A DNA stretch of 64,000 nt from Carnegiea gigantea (Eukaryota; Streptophyta; Magnoliopsida; Caryophyllales; Cactaceae). The position numbers were made by a program, and so were the translations under genes. Within the stretch, counting starts at the first letter, position 1. The number at the start of each line of letters is the position of its first letter. Positions 49,119 through 60,071 of this stretch are shown here, in pieces. The notes under the pieces were generated by a model. The model saw only the letters and a program-made list of their open reading frames with translations, was not told the DNA's origin and ran no database searches. Where the stretch lies: assembly GCA_029747015.1 (NCBI GenBank), contig JAKOGI010000832.1, positions 276,001 through 340,000 of the forward strand, given 5' to 3'.

Positions 49119-50082
49119 TGGCATTACCATTATTATGATATGCTATATTTAGTTGTTCTCTTGAAAGACAAACTGATTTTTGTCCAACAATGTAATTAGT
49201 TGCTATTAGCATTACTCCTAGTAATGTGTAACATTTTTGTATATTATTCAGACCTCATTATAAATCTAGATGCCAATTATAGTATTATATGTGATCATGT
49301 TACTATTATATGGGTAATTATGTTGACATGTGGTAAACAGAGCAAGGGTAGCATTCACATACATTATGCCCAAATCATCACGATCATAATTGATTAAAGG
49401 TTATCACGTGAAGATCACGTACACTCAGCAAAGGCTGTTTTAATCGGCTTGAAGCTTTAGAGTGCAATGAAGCATCCAAACCAATTATAGTCTTACTCAG
49501 AAAATCAAGGAAGATTCACATGCAATGGCTAGAAGATCATTTGCCAATATAGAAAAACAATTGTAATTTTTGCTTATAATAATATTACAATAGCTAGATG
49601 AGTAATTGAGCTATAACCATAGAGAAGTCGTAAAAGATAAGGACACAATCAACCTAAGATCAAAGAGAGCTATTCGGACACAAATTTGCAAATCATTTCA
49701 TTGACCTTTCATTTGTTTTAATTCTAAGAGTTGTATTGTTCACGTTGTAATTGGGTGGGATAGTTAGAGTTAAAGGGTCAACTCAACCAAGCCTTGCTAA
49801 AGTACCAACTTATGACTTGGAACTTAGAGTAGGTATACTCTAGAGTTGTGTTAATCATTCCTCCTAGTAAAATTGGGTTAATCTTGTAGTTAGCAAACTC
49901 TAGGCGGGGCCTAAGTTTGTCAAGGTAAAGCCTCGTTAAGAAATACCTATGTTTTATCCATTAAGAAATACCTATGTTTTATCCACATTTACTTTTTCAT
50001 ATTTATATTTTGATTATTTTGTGACTTTGATCATCACCCTATAAACTCCTTCTAAGGTGATTTAACTAGAAAAACCGAGTCA
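49119..50082 (+). repeat. 3' LTR of the copia-like element
   Basis: Matches the 5' LTR through its length, with an extra tandem duplication near 49937-49985 that explains part of the length difference. It starts directly after the AAAAAGGAGCTATTG tract. Confidence 0.85.
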
Positions 50083-50175
50083 GTAGTGTGTTTTATGCTT
50101 TTATCCTTGTAAATGAAATAAAATATGTTCATAATCCTAAGTTTATTACTTTCTTATACATTTCAATTCTTTTTA
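50083..50175. repeat. dispersed repeat X, second copy, part 3
   Basis: GTGTGTTTTATGC, TTTTATCCTT and CTAAGTTTATT blocks match 8230-8310, completing the second copy after the copia-like insertion. Confidence 0.7.
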
Positions 50176-50279
50176 AGATGAACTGATGATAAGTAGTCAC
50201 CAAAAAGTAGTCCACTAGTTGAACTTCTAGTCTTCTACCCACATTTTAAAGTAGTCCACTACTACCAGTAAACACTTTC

Positions 50280-50640
50280 TTTGTCCCGTGGCTTGAGGAA
50301 AGGGACCCAGGATATACATGCCTCACCTAGCAAAGGGAACAACCTCCATAAATGTAGAGAGATTTATTACTAGTATATGTATTTTTGGGAAGTGGAGTTG
50401 GCATTTGTCACATTTCCAGACATAGTCTAATGCATCTCTGAGTAAGGTAGGCTAATAGAATCCTGCTCTCAGCACTTTGGCTGCCAGCACCCTAGCCCCT
50501 ATATGTTATCCACAATTTCCCTCATGGAAGTCTTCAAGTATGTCTTCTACTCTTTCCTTTTTCAAATGCTTTAATACGGGGTCTTCTATATCCTCTCTTG
50601 TATATTTCCCCTTAAAATAGGGAGTATCATACTGTCCTTT
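50280..50640 (-). pseudogene. Tat-2 integrase N-terminal remnant
   Basis: The - strand gives DFHEGNCG (His of the zinc site in EH.G type), HIGARVLAAKVLRAGFY, DALDYVWKCDKCQLHFPKI (CxxC of the zinc-binding domain) and a block with VVPFAR, GMYILGPFPQATGQRK where the core begins. The catalytic core is lost beyond about 50280. A few stops interrupt it. Confidence 0.8.
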
Positions 50641-50839
50641 TTTTTAGCTTTCCAGCCTCTACCACGTTATTTGGGAGCCTTCTAATCTCTAGATAGTCTA
50701 TAATTGGTTCTATCCATGAGTTATCCATATCTATCACATAGACCTCAGTCAAGTCTATGCTTCAAACTCTCACAACCTCCCAAAATAATCTTGCAAAATC
50801 AGTCTGTGTCGAACTTGCCAGCTTACTTAATGCATCAAC

Positions 50840-51346
50840 TTAGTGATTGTTCGATTTTGCTATATGAGTTTTCTCAAATTGTAGGAAATCTTTGATGGAT
50901 TCATTGCCCTTGGCTAGGTATTCAACCACCTGGTTTCCTTTAGCTTCAAACTTCACTATGATCCGACCTATCACCAGTAGTGAGTCATTGAAGAGCCTAA
51001 TGTTCTTGGCCTGTAAGGTCTTGCATATCTCCAAGCCAACTATAATGACTTCATATTCTACATCATTATTTATGGCTGGGAATGCAAACCTCAGGGCATA
51101 CTCAAACTTCTCCCCTTCTGGAGAAATTACGATTAGTGCACCCCATGACCCATTGTGTATAGAGGATCTATCTGCATATACTGTCCACCAATATGGTTCT
51201 GGCTCTAAGGCTGTGTCCTTAAATCTACACTTTGCCAAAAAGTCTGATAGAGCTTGTGCTTTGATTGATATCCTTGGTCTATATTCTATGCCAAACCTTG
51301 ATAGCTCCATTACCCATAGTAGGATTTTTAAAAAAAAAACAATCAT
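50840..51346 (-). pseudogene. Tat-2 additional RNase H
   Basis: The longest open frame of this element, 168 codons. It carries FGIEYRPRISIKAQALSDFL, then the RNase H fold: WWTVYADRSSIHNGSWGAL (family has DGSS; here the catalytic Asp stays as AD and the Gly is Arg), SPEGEKFEYALRFAFPA, NNDVEYEVIIVGLEICKTL (catalytic Glu present) and LFNDSLLVIGRI (family SDS; third Asp present as NDS). It is the extra RNase H of Tat elements, uninterrupted here but not linked to an open pol. Confidence 0.85.
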
Positions 51347-51359
51347 ACTGTTGTATCAT

Positions 51360-53130
51360 CTTCTTTAGTTGTCGATTCGTTAAGATCTTGATTAGATGTG
51401 CTTCAAAGTAAGGTCCTAACTTTCTTACTGTCGTGATTAGGGTCAGAACTAATTTCCTTATATTTGTATAATTGATTTTGGGATGAGTCAGGACATGGCT
51501 AACAAAGTATATAGAATCTACTTCCTGTCCTCTTCTCTTACTAAGACCACACTTACAGCCACTCTAGATGCTAACAGGTATATGTATAGTTTTTCACTAG
51601 AGCTTGGGCTGGGTTTGGAAGTTATCTCAAACAGATACTGTCTGAGTTGCTTAAAAGCTTACTCTTCTTGTTCAGTCCATTTAAAGTCTTTGATTGACCT
51701 TAGGCACTTGAAGAATGAGAGACATTTTTGTTTAGAGTTAGAAATGAATCGTTCCAAGGCTGTCATGCAGCCAGTCAGTTTCTAAGCCCCTTTCATAGTT
51801 TTGGGGCTTAGCATGTCTTGAACTACTTTTACTTTTTACGATTTGAAATAACACCTCTTTCATCGATCATAAACCCTAGAAACTTGTTAGCTGATACCCA
51901 AAAGTGCACTTTTTGGGATCTAATTTGATTCTAAACCTTTTTAAAGTAGTGAAAATCTCCTCTAAATCTAGAAGGTGTTGATCTGAAGTCTTTCACTTAA
52001 TAGTCTTGTTTTCAATGTATGCTTCCATGTTTCTGCCAATATGCCCTTTAAAGAGCTTGTTGACTAGCCTCTGGTACGTATCACTAGCATTCCTTAGCCT
52101 GAATATATGGCATGGCCTTATAATAGCATAAGCCCTAGCGAATGATGAAGGCTATATATTTCTAATATTGCTTCCATATAGGTATTTAGTGAAAACCAAA
52201 GTAGGCATCCGTAGACATGAGGTAACCATGACCACTAATTGAGTTCACCCATTGATTAATCTTGGGAAATGGGGAACAATCTTTAGGGCATGGCTTTTGT
52301 TAGGTCCCCATAATCCACATTCATCTTCCAGGAGCCACTAGGCTTCTTCACCATCACAACATTTGATAACCATCATGATGTTTGTATTCCTTGATGAATC
52401 CTACATTTAGCAAGTTCTTCAATGCTTCTGACACTGCCTGATTTCTTTCGGGGGAAAAGCATGTCCTTTTCTGCTTTATAGGCCTTTCTTGAGGATTTAT
52501 GGGCTGCTTGTGAACCATAATATCATGATCTATTCTTAGTATCTCTTGCACTCCATAAATAAACATATCTACCTATTACCTGAGCAGGGGTATAAGCGCT
52601 TTTCTAGTACGTATCACTGGCATTCTTCAGCCTGAATGGCATGGCCTTATAATAACACACACGCTAGTGAGTGATGAAGGCTATATACTTCTAATCTTGC
52701 TTCCACATGGGTATTTGGTGAAAACCAAAGTAGGCATCCGTAGACATGAGGTGACCATGACCACTAATTGAGTTCACCAATTGATTAATCTTGGGAAGTG
52801 GGAAACAATCTTTAGGGAATGGATTTTGTTAAGCCTCTGTAATCCACATTCATCTTCTAGGACCCACTAGGCTTCTTCACCATCCCTACATTTGCTAACC
52901 ATCATGATGTTTGCATTGCTTGATGAATCCTACATCTAGCAACTTCTGCAATGCTTCTGACACTACCTTATTTCTTTCGAGGGGAAAGTATCTCTTTTTC
53001 TACTTTATAGGCCTTGTTTGAGGGTTTATAGCCTGCTTGTGAACCATAATATCATGATCCATTCTTAGTACCTATTGTGCTCCACAAGTAAACACATCTA
53101 CATACTGTCTGAGTAGGGATATAAGCCACT
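51360..53130 (-). pseudogene. Tat-2 reverse transcriptase with a duplicated segment
   Basis: Right to left: a first copy of the finger region (to 52603), then a second copy opening with the frame 52566-52354 (DIMVHKQPINPQERPIKQKR and FSPERNQAVSEALKNLL NVGF). After it come STDAYFGFH, DTYQRLVNKLFKGHIGRNM, a changed catalytic box AYIENKTIK and LDPKKCTFGY. The remainder (thumb and RNase H) leads to 51360 with several shifts. The duplication and the lost catalytic aspartates make it dead. Confidence 0.85.
52071..53130. repeat. 529-bp tandem duplication within Tat-2 RT
   Basis: Units 52071-52600 and 52603-53130 match in order: GTACGTATCACT, CATGGCCTTATAATA, AAAACCAAAGTAGGCATCCG (offset exactly 529), GACCACTAATTGAGTTCACC, TTGATGAATCCTACAT, GTGAACCATAATATCATGAT. 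They differ by scattered substitutions and a few small indels, so the duplication is not recent. Confidence 0.9.
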
Positions 53131-53254
53131 TTTTGGATGGTCGGTTCCATGTTTGCACCAATTTACACTGTGATAGACTGATCATGGGCTAGGGGTATCT
53201 CTTATATTTGAGCCCTATACCTTCACTTAGGGATCTTATCATCCCTGTTGTCAA

Positions 53255-53724
53255 GCTCAGAGACTAAAAGACCATCAAAGCGTCAAATATATGTTCTCCC
53301 AGAAAGACATAAATATGAGACAAATAAGATAGCTAGAGTTCCTCAAGGACTATGATGTGCACTTTCAGTATCACCTCAGGAAGGAAAATGTAGTAGTAGA
53401 TGTTTTAAGTCATAGGCCATACCCCACCCTTAGTCACCTACTTTATATACCACCAGCATTGGGTGATTAGTTCAAGAGATTAGAGATTAATGTTACAGCT
53501 AGGGAAGAAAAGTCCATATTATTTGCTATGAAGGTGCTACCCACACTCATTGAGGAGATTTGCGTCACCCAAGGGATGGATCCTCAATTAGAGAGGATAA
53601 GGGAGGAGGTGTTCGAAGGTAAGGCACTAGGATTTATAGTCCATAAAGATAGGAAATTAAGGATCTATAACCTGGTGTGTGTTCCCACTGTAGAAGAGCT
53701 TAGGAGGAAAATTTTGGAGCTGGG
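53255..53724 (+). pseudogene. Tekay/Del-like chromovirus fragment, left part (RNase H to integrase N-terminus)
   Basis: The + strand encodes the end of RNase H (DHQSVKYMFSQKDINMRQIRW then LEFLKDYDVHFQYH and ENVVVDVLSHR) and, after a stop, the integrase N-terminal part: an open frame 53528-53740 with DPQLERIREEVFEGKALGF, LRIYNLVCVPTVEELRRKIL. It is cut at 53724 by CRM-3; its continuation lies at 61465. The last residues of the open frame are CRM-3 LTR sequence. Confidence 0.88.
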
Positions 53725-55130
53725 TGATGCATGGGATTAAGCAAACTCAAGCAATGTGATCTTTTGCAATATGCTTCAAGCTTAGTTCTAGATCAGCAAT
53801 GGAGTTTGGACAAGAACAAAGGATATGAATTGGATAAAGGTAATGCCATCACCCAAGGTAATTAAGGATTCCACCCTCTAAACTATAAAGGCTAAGCCAC
53901 CAAGTTTAGATTAAAGAAAAACATTCAAATTTAGCAACCAATCTAATTGTTTAAAGTGAGATTTTAACAGAGTTGTATGTAAATCATAAAGCTGAGCTTT
54001 TCATTCATGGATTCTGGGGGTAGCCAAGTAAGCTTATATACATGTCCCCTAATCTACCAAGAGAGTAGGAAAGTTCCTTAATAATGAGGAAACCTTAAAC
54101 AAGCTTAGCTAAACTGAAAATGCCAAACAAGTTAAGCCTAAGCTAATTACAAGCATTAGTCTAGCAAATACATTCTGTTTAAGATAAACTCAAGCTTGAA
54201 CATGATCAATTATCTCTAGATAAGCCACTTGCACATGGGGGAGAGAGAAAAGGTAGGTTGCTGCTGTCCACTTTACGACAATCCAATCATAAAGCACGTG
54301 GATGTCAAACTTTAACCAAATTGGCTAATTTGTCTTCTAATGCTGCAAAAGAAGCTATGATGGTGTTTCTGAATGTCTAAGGAGACAATAGAGCAAGTAG
54401 GAAGGTGACCAAACCCTCCCTATTAAGGAATATCATAGCAAAGTCAAAACAGCTTGTTTAGACTTCATTAACCCGGATTAACGTTGAAAACGATCAAGTT
54501 GGTTTAACCTATACTTGACTTAGAACTAATTTTAATGCATGGATGCGTTCCTTAGGATGTTAGTAAGCATCCTAAATAGAAAAATCAGCTCCAAATCAGG
54601 TTTAGGTGAGAGAACTAACCCAAAACTCAAACCAGGTTGGAAAACACCCCAAACTGCAATGGTTGGAAAAATACAGCTGAATCACCATAAAGAACTTGTC
54701 ATGATTTTGATTTCTCTTCATGGCTTAACACCTCAGGATGTTGGCTACCATCTTGAGCAAAAATATCAGTCCTAAATCAGGTTTTAGGTGGTGATCCCAC
54801 CTAATCTTTCAATATGGGGACTAAGACTGCCACAACATACCTTCACTATTTGGACCAATGTAGCAAAATGCCTAATACTTAGGCTAAAATTAAGCTTCCT
54901 CAATGAAACTAGACATCTTAGAGAGTCCAATAAAGTAGGACTTGCCCATAGGACATTTTGGAAACTCTAAAGATTATGCCATCCGAAACCATTCTAGTTC
55001 TGGATTTGAATAGGAGAATAAGGAGTGAATCTGTTGTACCAATGCTTGCTTACCTTGGTCTTCCTTGGCTCAATCAGTACAATGGACTTTATTTGGATTT
55101 AGGGAACTCTCTTAGATGCCTTACTTTACA
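53725..55130 (-). repeat. 3' LTR of CRM-3
   Basis: Matches 60072-61459: CTAAACTATAAAGGCTAAGCC, AGCTTTTCATTCATGGATTC, AAGCTTGAACATGA, GATGTCAAACTT, GGTTTAGGTGAGAG-like and GTGATCCCACCTAATC blocks. Near its outer end it has about 45 extra bases (about 53731-53776) absent from the 5' LTR. Confidence 0.9.
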
Positions 55131-56330
55131 TTAACCTTTCCTTCTTCAAGAGAATTTGACCTTAAATCTGGAGGGTCATCAAAAGAGTCCTCCACAAAAG
55201 AACTCAAGTCTCCAATGCTAAAGGTGGTTGAAATAGCCATATCTCCAAGGATTTGTAGTTTTTGTCCATTATCTCCCACTCTTTTAATGATATTGAATGG
55301 TCCATACCCTCTTTTCATAAACTTATTCTTTCTTCCAGATGAAAACCTCTTCATCTGAGGAGTAGCCACACTAGATCTCCCGAACTGAACTCCATTTGCG
55401 TCATGTCCTTGTTTGCTCTTGCCTTGTAAGCTGCATTGGCCTTCTTAATATGATTCCTCACTTGTTCATGCAACTTCTTCATCTTTTTGGCTCTTAGCTT
55501 AGCACCATAGCTAACTATTGACTCACTTGGTAGGGACCAAGTTAATAGGAATAAGGGGGTTCACCCCGTACACACACTCAAATGGAGAGCGTTTTATGGC
55601 AAAGTATGGAGCCCTATTATAGGCAAACTCAGCATGGAGCAGCTTCAAATCCAATCTTTCAAACTCTTGCTCATCAAACTCCAAAGCAAAGTAGTAAGAG
55701 TCTGGTTGGCTACCTCTGTTTGGCCATCAGTTTGGGGATGATAGGCTGTACTAAACAAGACTTTAGTGCGCAATAGCTTTCATAAACTCCTCCAAAAGTG
55801 GGATAGAAACTTGGAGTCATGACCAGACATAATGGTTTTAGGTACACCATGAAGCCTAATGATCTCTTTGAAGTAGATCTCGGCAACGTGTCTTATATCG
55901 TAAGTCTTGTGACATGGAATAAAGTGAGTCATCTTAGAAAATCTATCCACAACCACTATAATTGCATCTTTCCCTCTCTAAGGCCTAGGGACAGCCACAA
56001 TAAAATCCATACTGACATCATGCCCAGGCCTTAATGATATGGGCAGTGGGGTGTATAAGCCTTGGTGAAATTGACTTTTGGCCTTTTGGCAAATGGAGTA
56101 AGTTGAAATGATCATGTGCACATCTCCTCCATCTTAGGTCAGCATAAATGCTCCTTTAAAATATCAATAGTCTTGTTTAGGCCAAAATAGCCAGGTAAAG
56201 CACCACCATGACCCTCTTGGACCAATAGCTCTCTCAAAGAGCACTTAGGAATGCAAAGCTTGTTATTTCTAAATAGGTACCCCTCTTGGACAGTGTAGGG
56301 GCTGTCTTTTGGAACTTCCTTGATCAAGAG
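55121..56330 (-). pseudogene. CRM-3 integrase remnant
   Basis: The zinc-binding region (open frame 56327-56139, CIPKCSLRELLVQEGHGGAL and GYFGLNKTIDIL) is followed by the catalytic core over frames: [40 protein letters not shown] (family SDRD; the first Asp here is Gly), FSTAYHPQTDGQTEVANQTL (Glu kept). The C-terminal frame 55369-55121 contains MKRGYGPFNIIKRVGDNGQK (GPF motif kept), ISTTFSIGDLSSF. It ends inside the 3' LTR by 10 bp, resembling the pol/LTR overlap of CRM elements. Confidence 0.9.
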
Positions 56331-56463
56331 CTGGGAATCTAGATCCTCCTTATAAATATCTTGGATTGAATGAAATCTAAATACCTTAGTTTACAAAATA
56401 AAAGTAAAGTATACTCCTAGAAAGGGCATCTCCAACCACATTCTCTTTTCCGCTCTTGTGTTT

Positions 56464-57850
56464 TCAAGTAAAGTTAAATGATTGTAGAAACTCCGCCCGT
56501 TTAGCATATCTTGGATTCAACTTGTGCTGACCATTGATATATTTGAGTGCTTGATTGTCTGAATGCAACAAAAAAGGTTTAGGCTTGAGGTAATGACCCC
56601 AACGAGTGAAAGCCCTCACAATAGCGTAGAATTCTTTGTCATAAGCATTGTAGTTACGTCTAGAACCATTGATTTTCTCACTGAAGTAGGCAATAGGCCT
56701 CTTAGAATAGATTAGGACAACTCTTATCCAACTCCACTTGTGCCACATTCAAGCTTAAATAGGTCTTCAAATTTTGGAAGGGCCAAGGTTGGTGCTTGGT
56801 AAAGTTTCTGCTTGATTTCTTCAAAGGCCTCTGGATAGTCTTAGACCACTTAAAAACTCCTTTCTTCATGTACTCAGTAATGGGGGCCGTGACTGAGCTG
56901 AAATCTCTAATGAACCTTATGTAAAAAGAAGTCAAACCATGAAAGCTTCTCACCTCCATAACTATCTTAGGTTGAGGCTAGGTTTAAATTCCATCAACCT
57001 TACTTTGATCAACCTGAATACCTTTGGCTGAAACCACATAAATAAGAAAAGTGAGTTATGGAGTGAAAAACTCACACTTCTCTATCTTGGCATAAAGTTT
57101 CTGCCCCCTTATAACTTCAAATACTTATCTCAAATGCTCCTTGTGGCCTCACTTATTTCGGTTGTAAATTATAATATCATTAAAGTATACTACGACAACG
57201 TAACCAATGAAGGGTTTAAGGGCCTCATTAATCCATCTCATGAAATTATTAGGGGCATTAGACAAAACAAATGGCATGACAAGCTATTCATACAACCCTT
57301 GCTTTGTTTTAAAGGTTATTTTCCACTCATCTCCATCCCTCATCCTAATCTAATGGTATCCACTCCTTAGATCAATTCTGGAAAACACCTTAGAACTATG
57401 TAATTCATCTAGCATATTATTAAGTCTAGGAATGGGGTACCTATACTTGATTGTAATGTTGTTAATAGCACAGCTATCCACACACTCTCATGGTTCCATC
57501 CTTCTTTAGAACAAGCAAAGTCGAGATAGAATATAGACTCATGTTTTCCCTAATGTATCCCCTATCAATGAGTTCTGGAACTTGCCTTTGGAGTTATCTA
57601 GTTTCAGTGGGATTACCTTATAAGTTGGTTTGCTTGGTAAGGAAGTTACAGGCAGTAGGTCAATATGGTGCTCAATACCTTTAAGTGGAGGCAATCCTGA
57701 GGGCAAATCAACAGGAAAAACATCCCCAAACTCTTGGATAAGAGGTTGAGCCAAAGGATGCAAAGGTTGCTTCCCCTCCTTTTTCCTGCACAACCAAGGC
57801 ATAAACAGTTTTACCATTGCTAATGGAGCTCTCAACCCATGTTCCACTCA
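56464..57850 (-). pseudogene. CRM-3 RT and RNase H remnant
   Basis: From right to left: pre-RT frame 57847-57539 (FGDVFPVDLPSGLPPLKGIE HHIDLLP), RT finger and palm across several shifts ([18 protein letters not shown] near 57390; catalytic box [10 protein letters not shown] near 57190, one Asp changed to Asn), a block with [17 protein letters not shown] (56959-56702), then RNase [35 protein letters not shown] and LLHSDNQALKYINGQHKLN (56748-56464). At least five breaks are present. Confidence 0.9.
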
Positions 57851-58424
57851 GAAATAGGATTTCTCACTTGTGTTTCCCTCCCCAATTATCCTAATAATAG
57901 GCTGGACTTGACTTGGGGGCAAAGGGGCCAAAGTATAACTATGGCCTTTGACTTTAAAGGAGTAGGTATTGGTCTTTCATGATGAATAGCACTTTTTTAT
58001 CAAACTACGAAGGCCTACCAAGCAACATATGACATGCATCATAGGTAAACACATCACAAAGCACTTCATCCTTAGAATTGCAAATGGAGTAAGCAATCAA
58101 GGTTTGTTTAGTCACTTGTACTTCATTTCTTTTCTTAAGCCACTCAAGTGAATAGGACCGTCAGTGTTGGACAGTTGGTAGTCTAAGTTTATCAATAAAA
58201 TGGACATAAACCACATTGGTACAACTACCTCCATCAATGATCAAACTGCATACCTTACCTTGGATGGTATGTCGTGAGCGAAAGATATGTTCTCTTTGGT
58301 TTTCCTCTTGGGGTCCCTCCATGGCATATAATATCCTTCAGAGTACAAGCATTTCTCCCATATCAGAAGGTAAGATAGTTGCTTGTTCCTCCAATTCTTC
58401 CTCCTCCTCACATGTTTCCAAATG
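57851..58424 (-). pseudogene. CRM-3 protease region
   Basis: Reading from 58424 downward: an acidic stretch (ETCEEEEELEEQA), EMLVL, HIFRSRHTIQGKVCSLIIDG followed by GSCTNVVYVHFID (the protease Asp-Gly-Gly-Ser kept at about 58225), then LVGL..YDA CHMLLG-type sequence near 58030. Stops interrupt the second half. Confidence 0.85.
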
Positions 58425-58850
58425 AATCTGGTTAATCAAACAAATTTTTCCAAAAAATCAATTCGGTTAACCAGTTTTCGGTTCGGTTATGATTCGAACA
58501 ATTTGAAAATTTGGTTAACCGAACAAAAAATAATTTTGTTTTTTAAAAAATTATACATAAAAAATGCAAAAATTAGGTAAGAAAGTATGCTTTTTTATTA
58601 TTTATGAATGGTAACCAAAATTTAATTTTTATACAAAAATTTGAACATAAAAAAATGAAAAATTTAGGTAAGAAGGTATGCTTTTTTTGTTATTTGTGAA
58701 TGATTAAACGATAACGGAACTAAAAATCGGTTAACCGAACTGAAAAATCAGTTAACCAACTTTTTGATTTGGTACGATTCAAAAATTTCTTGAACCAAAA
58801 AAACAATTAATCAAAACTCCGATTAACCGACTTTGCACACCCGTAATGGT
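58425..58850. mobile_element. AT-rich MITE-like insertion in CRM-3 gag
   Basis: About 425 bp without gag similarity interrupts the frame between ANRRAPTI and HLETCEEE. Both halves carry a GGTTAACCG palindromic motif in several copies (TCGGTTAACCA, TTGGTTAACCGAAC, CGGTTAACCGAAC, CAGTTAACCAAC). Two internal copies of a segment with TTAGGTAAGAA.GTATGCTTT lie at about 58573-58600 and 58661-58690. On the - strand it starts GGGTGTGCAAAGTCGGTTAA, an end typical of small hAT-type MITEs with CGGTT motifs. Outer inverted repeats are weak (GGTTAATC on both sides), and no target duplication is certain. Confidence 0.65.
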
Positions 58851-59894
58851 GGGTGCTCTTCTGTTGGCAAAGTCAGCTTGAAAGTGACCATACCTTTGGC
58901 ATTTCAAGCATCTCTTGCCATCAAGTTTATTAGCAAACCCTTTAACAATCCCCTTACCTTTGTCTTTGCTCTTATGTTATCTTGAGGTAGTCTCAGGTTT
59001 AGGATGAGCCAAGGGCTTGGCTTATGTACTAGGCTGTGAGTAAGAACCAGAGAATGATCTCTTGTTCTTGGAGTGTTTTTCAACCTTATTGGCTAGCTTA
59101 CACACATCCTCAAAGGTCCAGTGAGGTTGCAACTTAACCTTCTCAGCAATGCTAGGATCAAGATCTCTTGGAAACCTTGTCATTGTGTTCTCAGTTTCCT
59201 CCTCTAAGTCACTCCTAATTTAGAGTTGCTCAAACTCCCGTATGTATTCTTCCACACTCATGCATCCTTGATACAAGGAGGTGACCTTAAGATAAAGATC
59301 ATGGTTTTAGTTATCATGGAAAAAGCTCTTATGCATGAGTTTCTTCAATTTAGACCAAGTTCTGATCCAGGACTTGCCCTCTTTGTTCCTTTGCCTTTTG
59401 ATGTTTTCATATCAAAAGAAGGCAGATTTTTTTAGTTTCAGAATGGCAATCTTGAAGGCCTTCTCTTAAGAGTATTCCTTAATTTCAAATAATCTCTCCA
59501 AAGATTGAACCCATTCAAGGTAAACTTCCGGGTTCAAGTTACTTTCAAACCCAGGAAGGTCAACCTTCACGTCCCTCAAGTAACAATGGCTTGTCTAGTA
59601 GGTATCCTTCTTCTCCTTAAGGACTCATCATTTTGGGGGGAAGATGACGGAGTGGAAGGGGAATTACACCTTTGAGAACCACGTTCTCTTCTCCTTCCTC
59701 CTCAGGGTCAGTACTTCAGTTAGCTAAAACTTCTTGTAGCCCAATGGAAATGGTCGTAAGCTATATGGATAATGTTTCAAAGTTTTGATGAAGTTTGTGC
59801 ATGGCATTTCGCCTACCCAACTTGTAGGCTTGCTTAAGACTAAGTCCTCTAGGGACCTTAGGTTGGGGGTATTACTTTCTTCCTCCCCGAACAT
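58851..59894 (-). pseudogene. CRM-3 gag remnant
   Basis: Likely start at 59892-59894 (MFGEEESNTPNLRSLEDL). Then, across frames, DVKVDLPGFESNLNPEVYLE WVQSLERLFEI, a core with KSWIRTWSKLKKLMHKSF, LYQGCMSVEEYIREFEQL, a tail LDPSIAEKVKLQPHWTFEDV CKLANKVEKHSKNKR (about 59160-59060), and the zinc knuckle CLKCQRYGHFQAD (about 58915-58880; the last Cys is changed). Several stops, but the order and spacing are those of chromovirus gag. Confidence 0.9.
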
Positions 59895-60056
59895 GGATTA
59901 GAAATCACTAGACGCTGTTTGAGGTGTTTAGGGTTCTTTTATAGCTGGGTTTGTGTTTAGGTGGTTTAAGGTTTTTTATAGCTATTGGAAACATGGTTTA
60001 AGAACAGGGGAAGATTGCAAATCAATAAAACAATAAGCAAACACTCACTAAGTTGA

Positions 60057-60068
60057 GCTTTGATGCCA
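60057..60068 (-). promoter_or_regulatory. primer-binding site of CRM-3, initiator-Met-like
   Basis: On the - strand TGGCATCAAAGC lies 3 bases after the 5' LTR end and matches TGGTATCAGAGC at 10 of 12 positions. Confidence 0.75.
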
Positions 60069-60071
60069 CTT

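Larger units (their letters stand above)
46066..50082 (+). mobile_element. non-autonomous copia-like LTR retrotransposon
   Basis: LTRs of about 0.93-0.96 kb (46066-46996 and 49119-50082), starting TGACATT/TGGCATT, flank a 2.1-kb body. A degenerate initiator-Met primer site (46997-47010) and a purine-rich AAAAAGGAGCTATTG before the 3' LTR fit a Ty1/copia element. A gag remnant of the UBN2/copia type is present, but no RT or integrase was recognised. It interrupts repeat X, continuing at 50083. The target duplication is not clear (TGTGT on the left, GTAGTGTGT on the right). The 3' LTR has an internal tandem duplication of about 26 bp (ATTAAGAAATACCTATGTTT, near 49937-49985). Confidence 0.8.
50270..53245 (-). 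mobile_element. Tat-2: fragment of a Tat-type Ty3/gypsy retrotransposon
   Basis: Pol remnants on the - strand in order from right to left: pre-RT linker (EIPLAHDQSITV and IGANMEPTIQK near 53200), RT, additional RNase H (51346-50840), and the start of integrase (about 50640-50280). Gag, protease, the integrase core and LTRs are absent. The RT region is duplicated in tandem (52071-53130). The RT box reads YIEN where the family has YVDD. It abuts a Tekay-like fragment at about 53250, so either is inserted in or truncated by the other. Confidence 0.85.

Noticed and set aside
50892..51368. 158-residue open frame on the + strand
   Set aside because: It is the antisense of the Tat-2 additional RNase H, which has clear motifs on the - strand.
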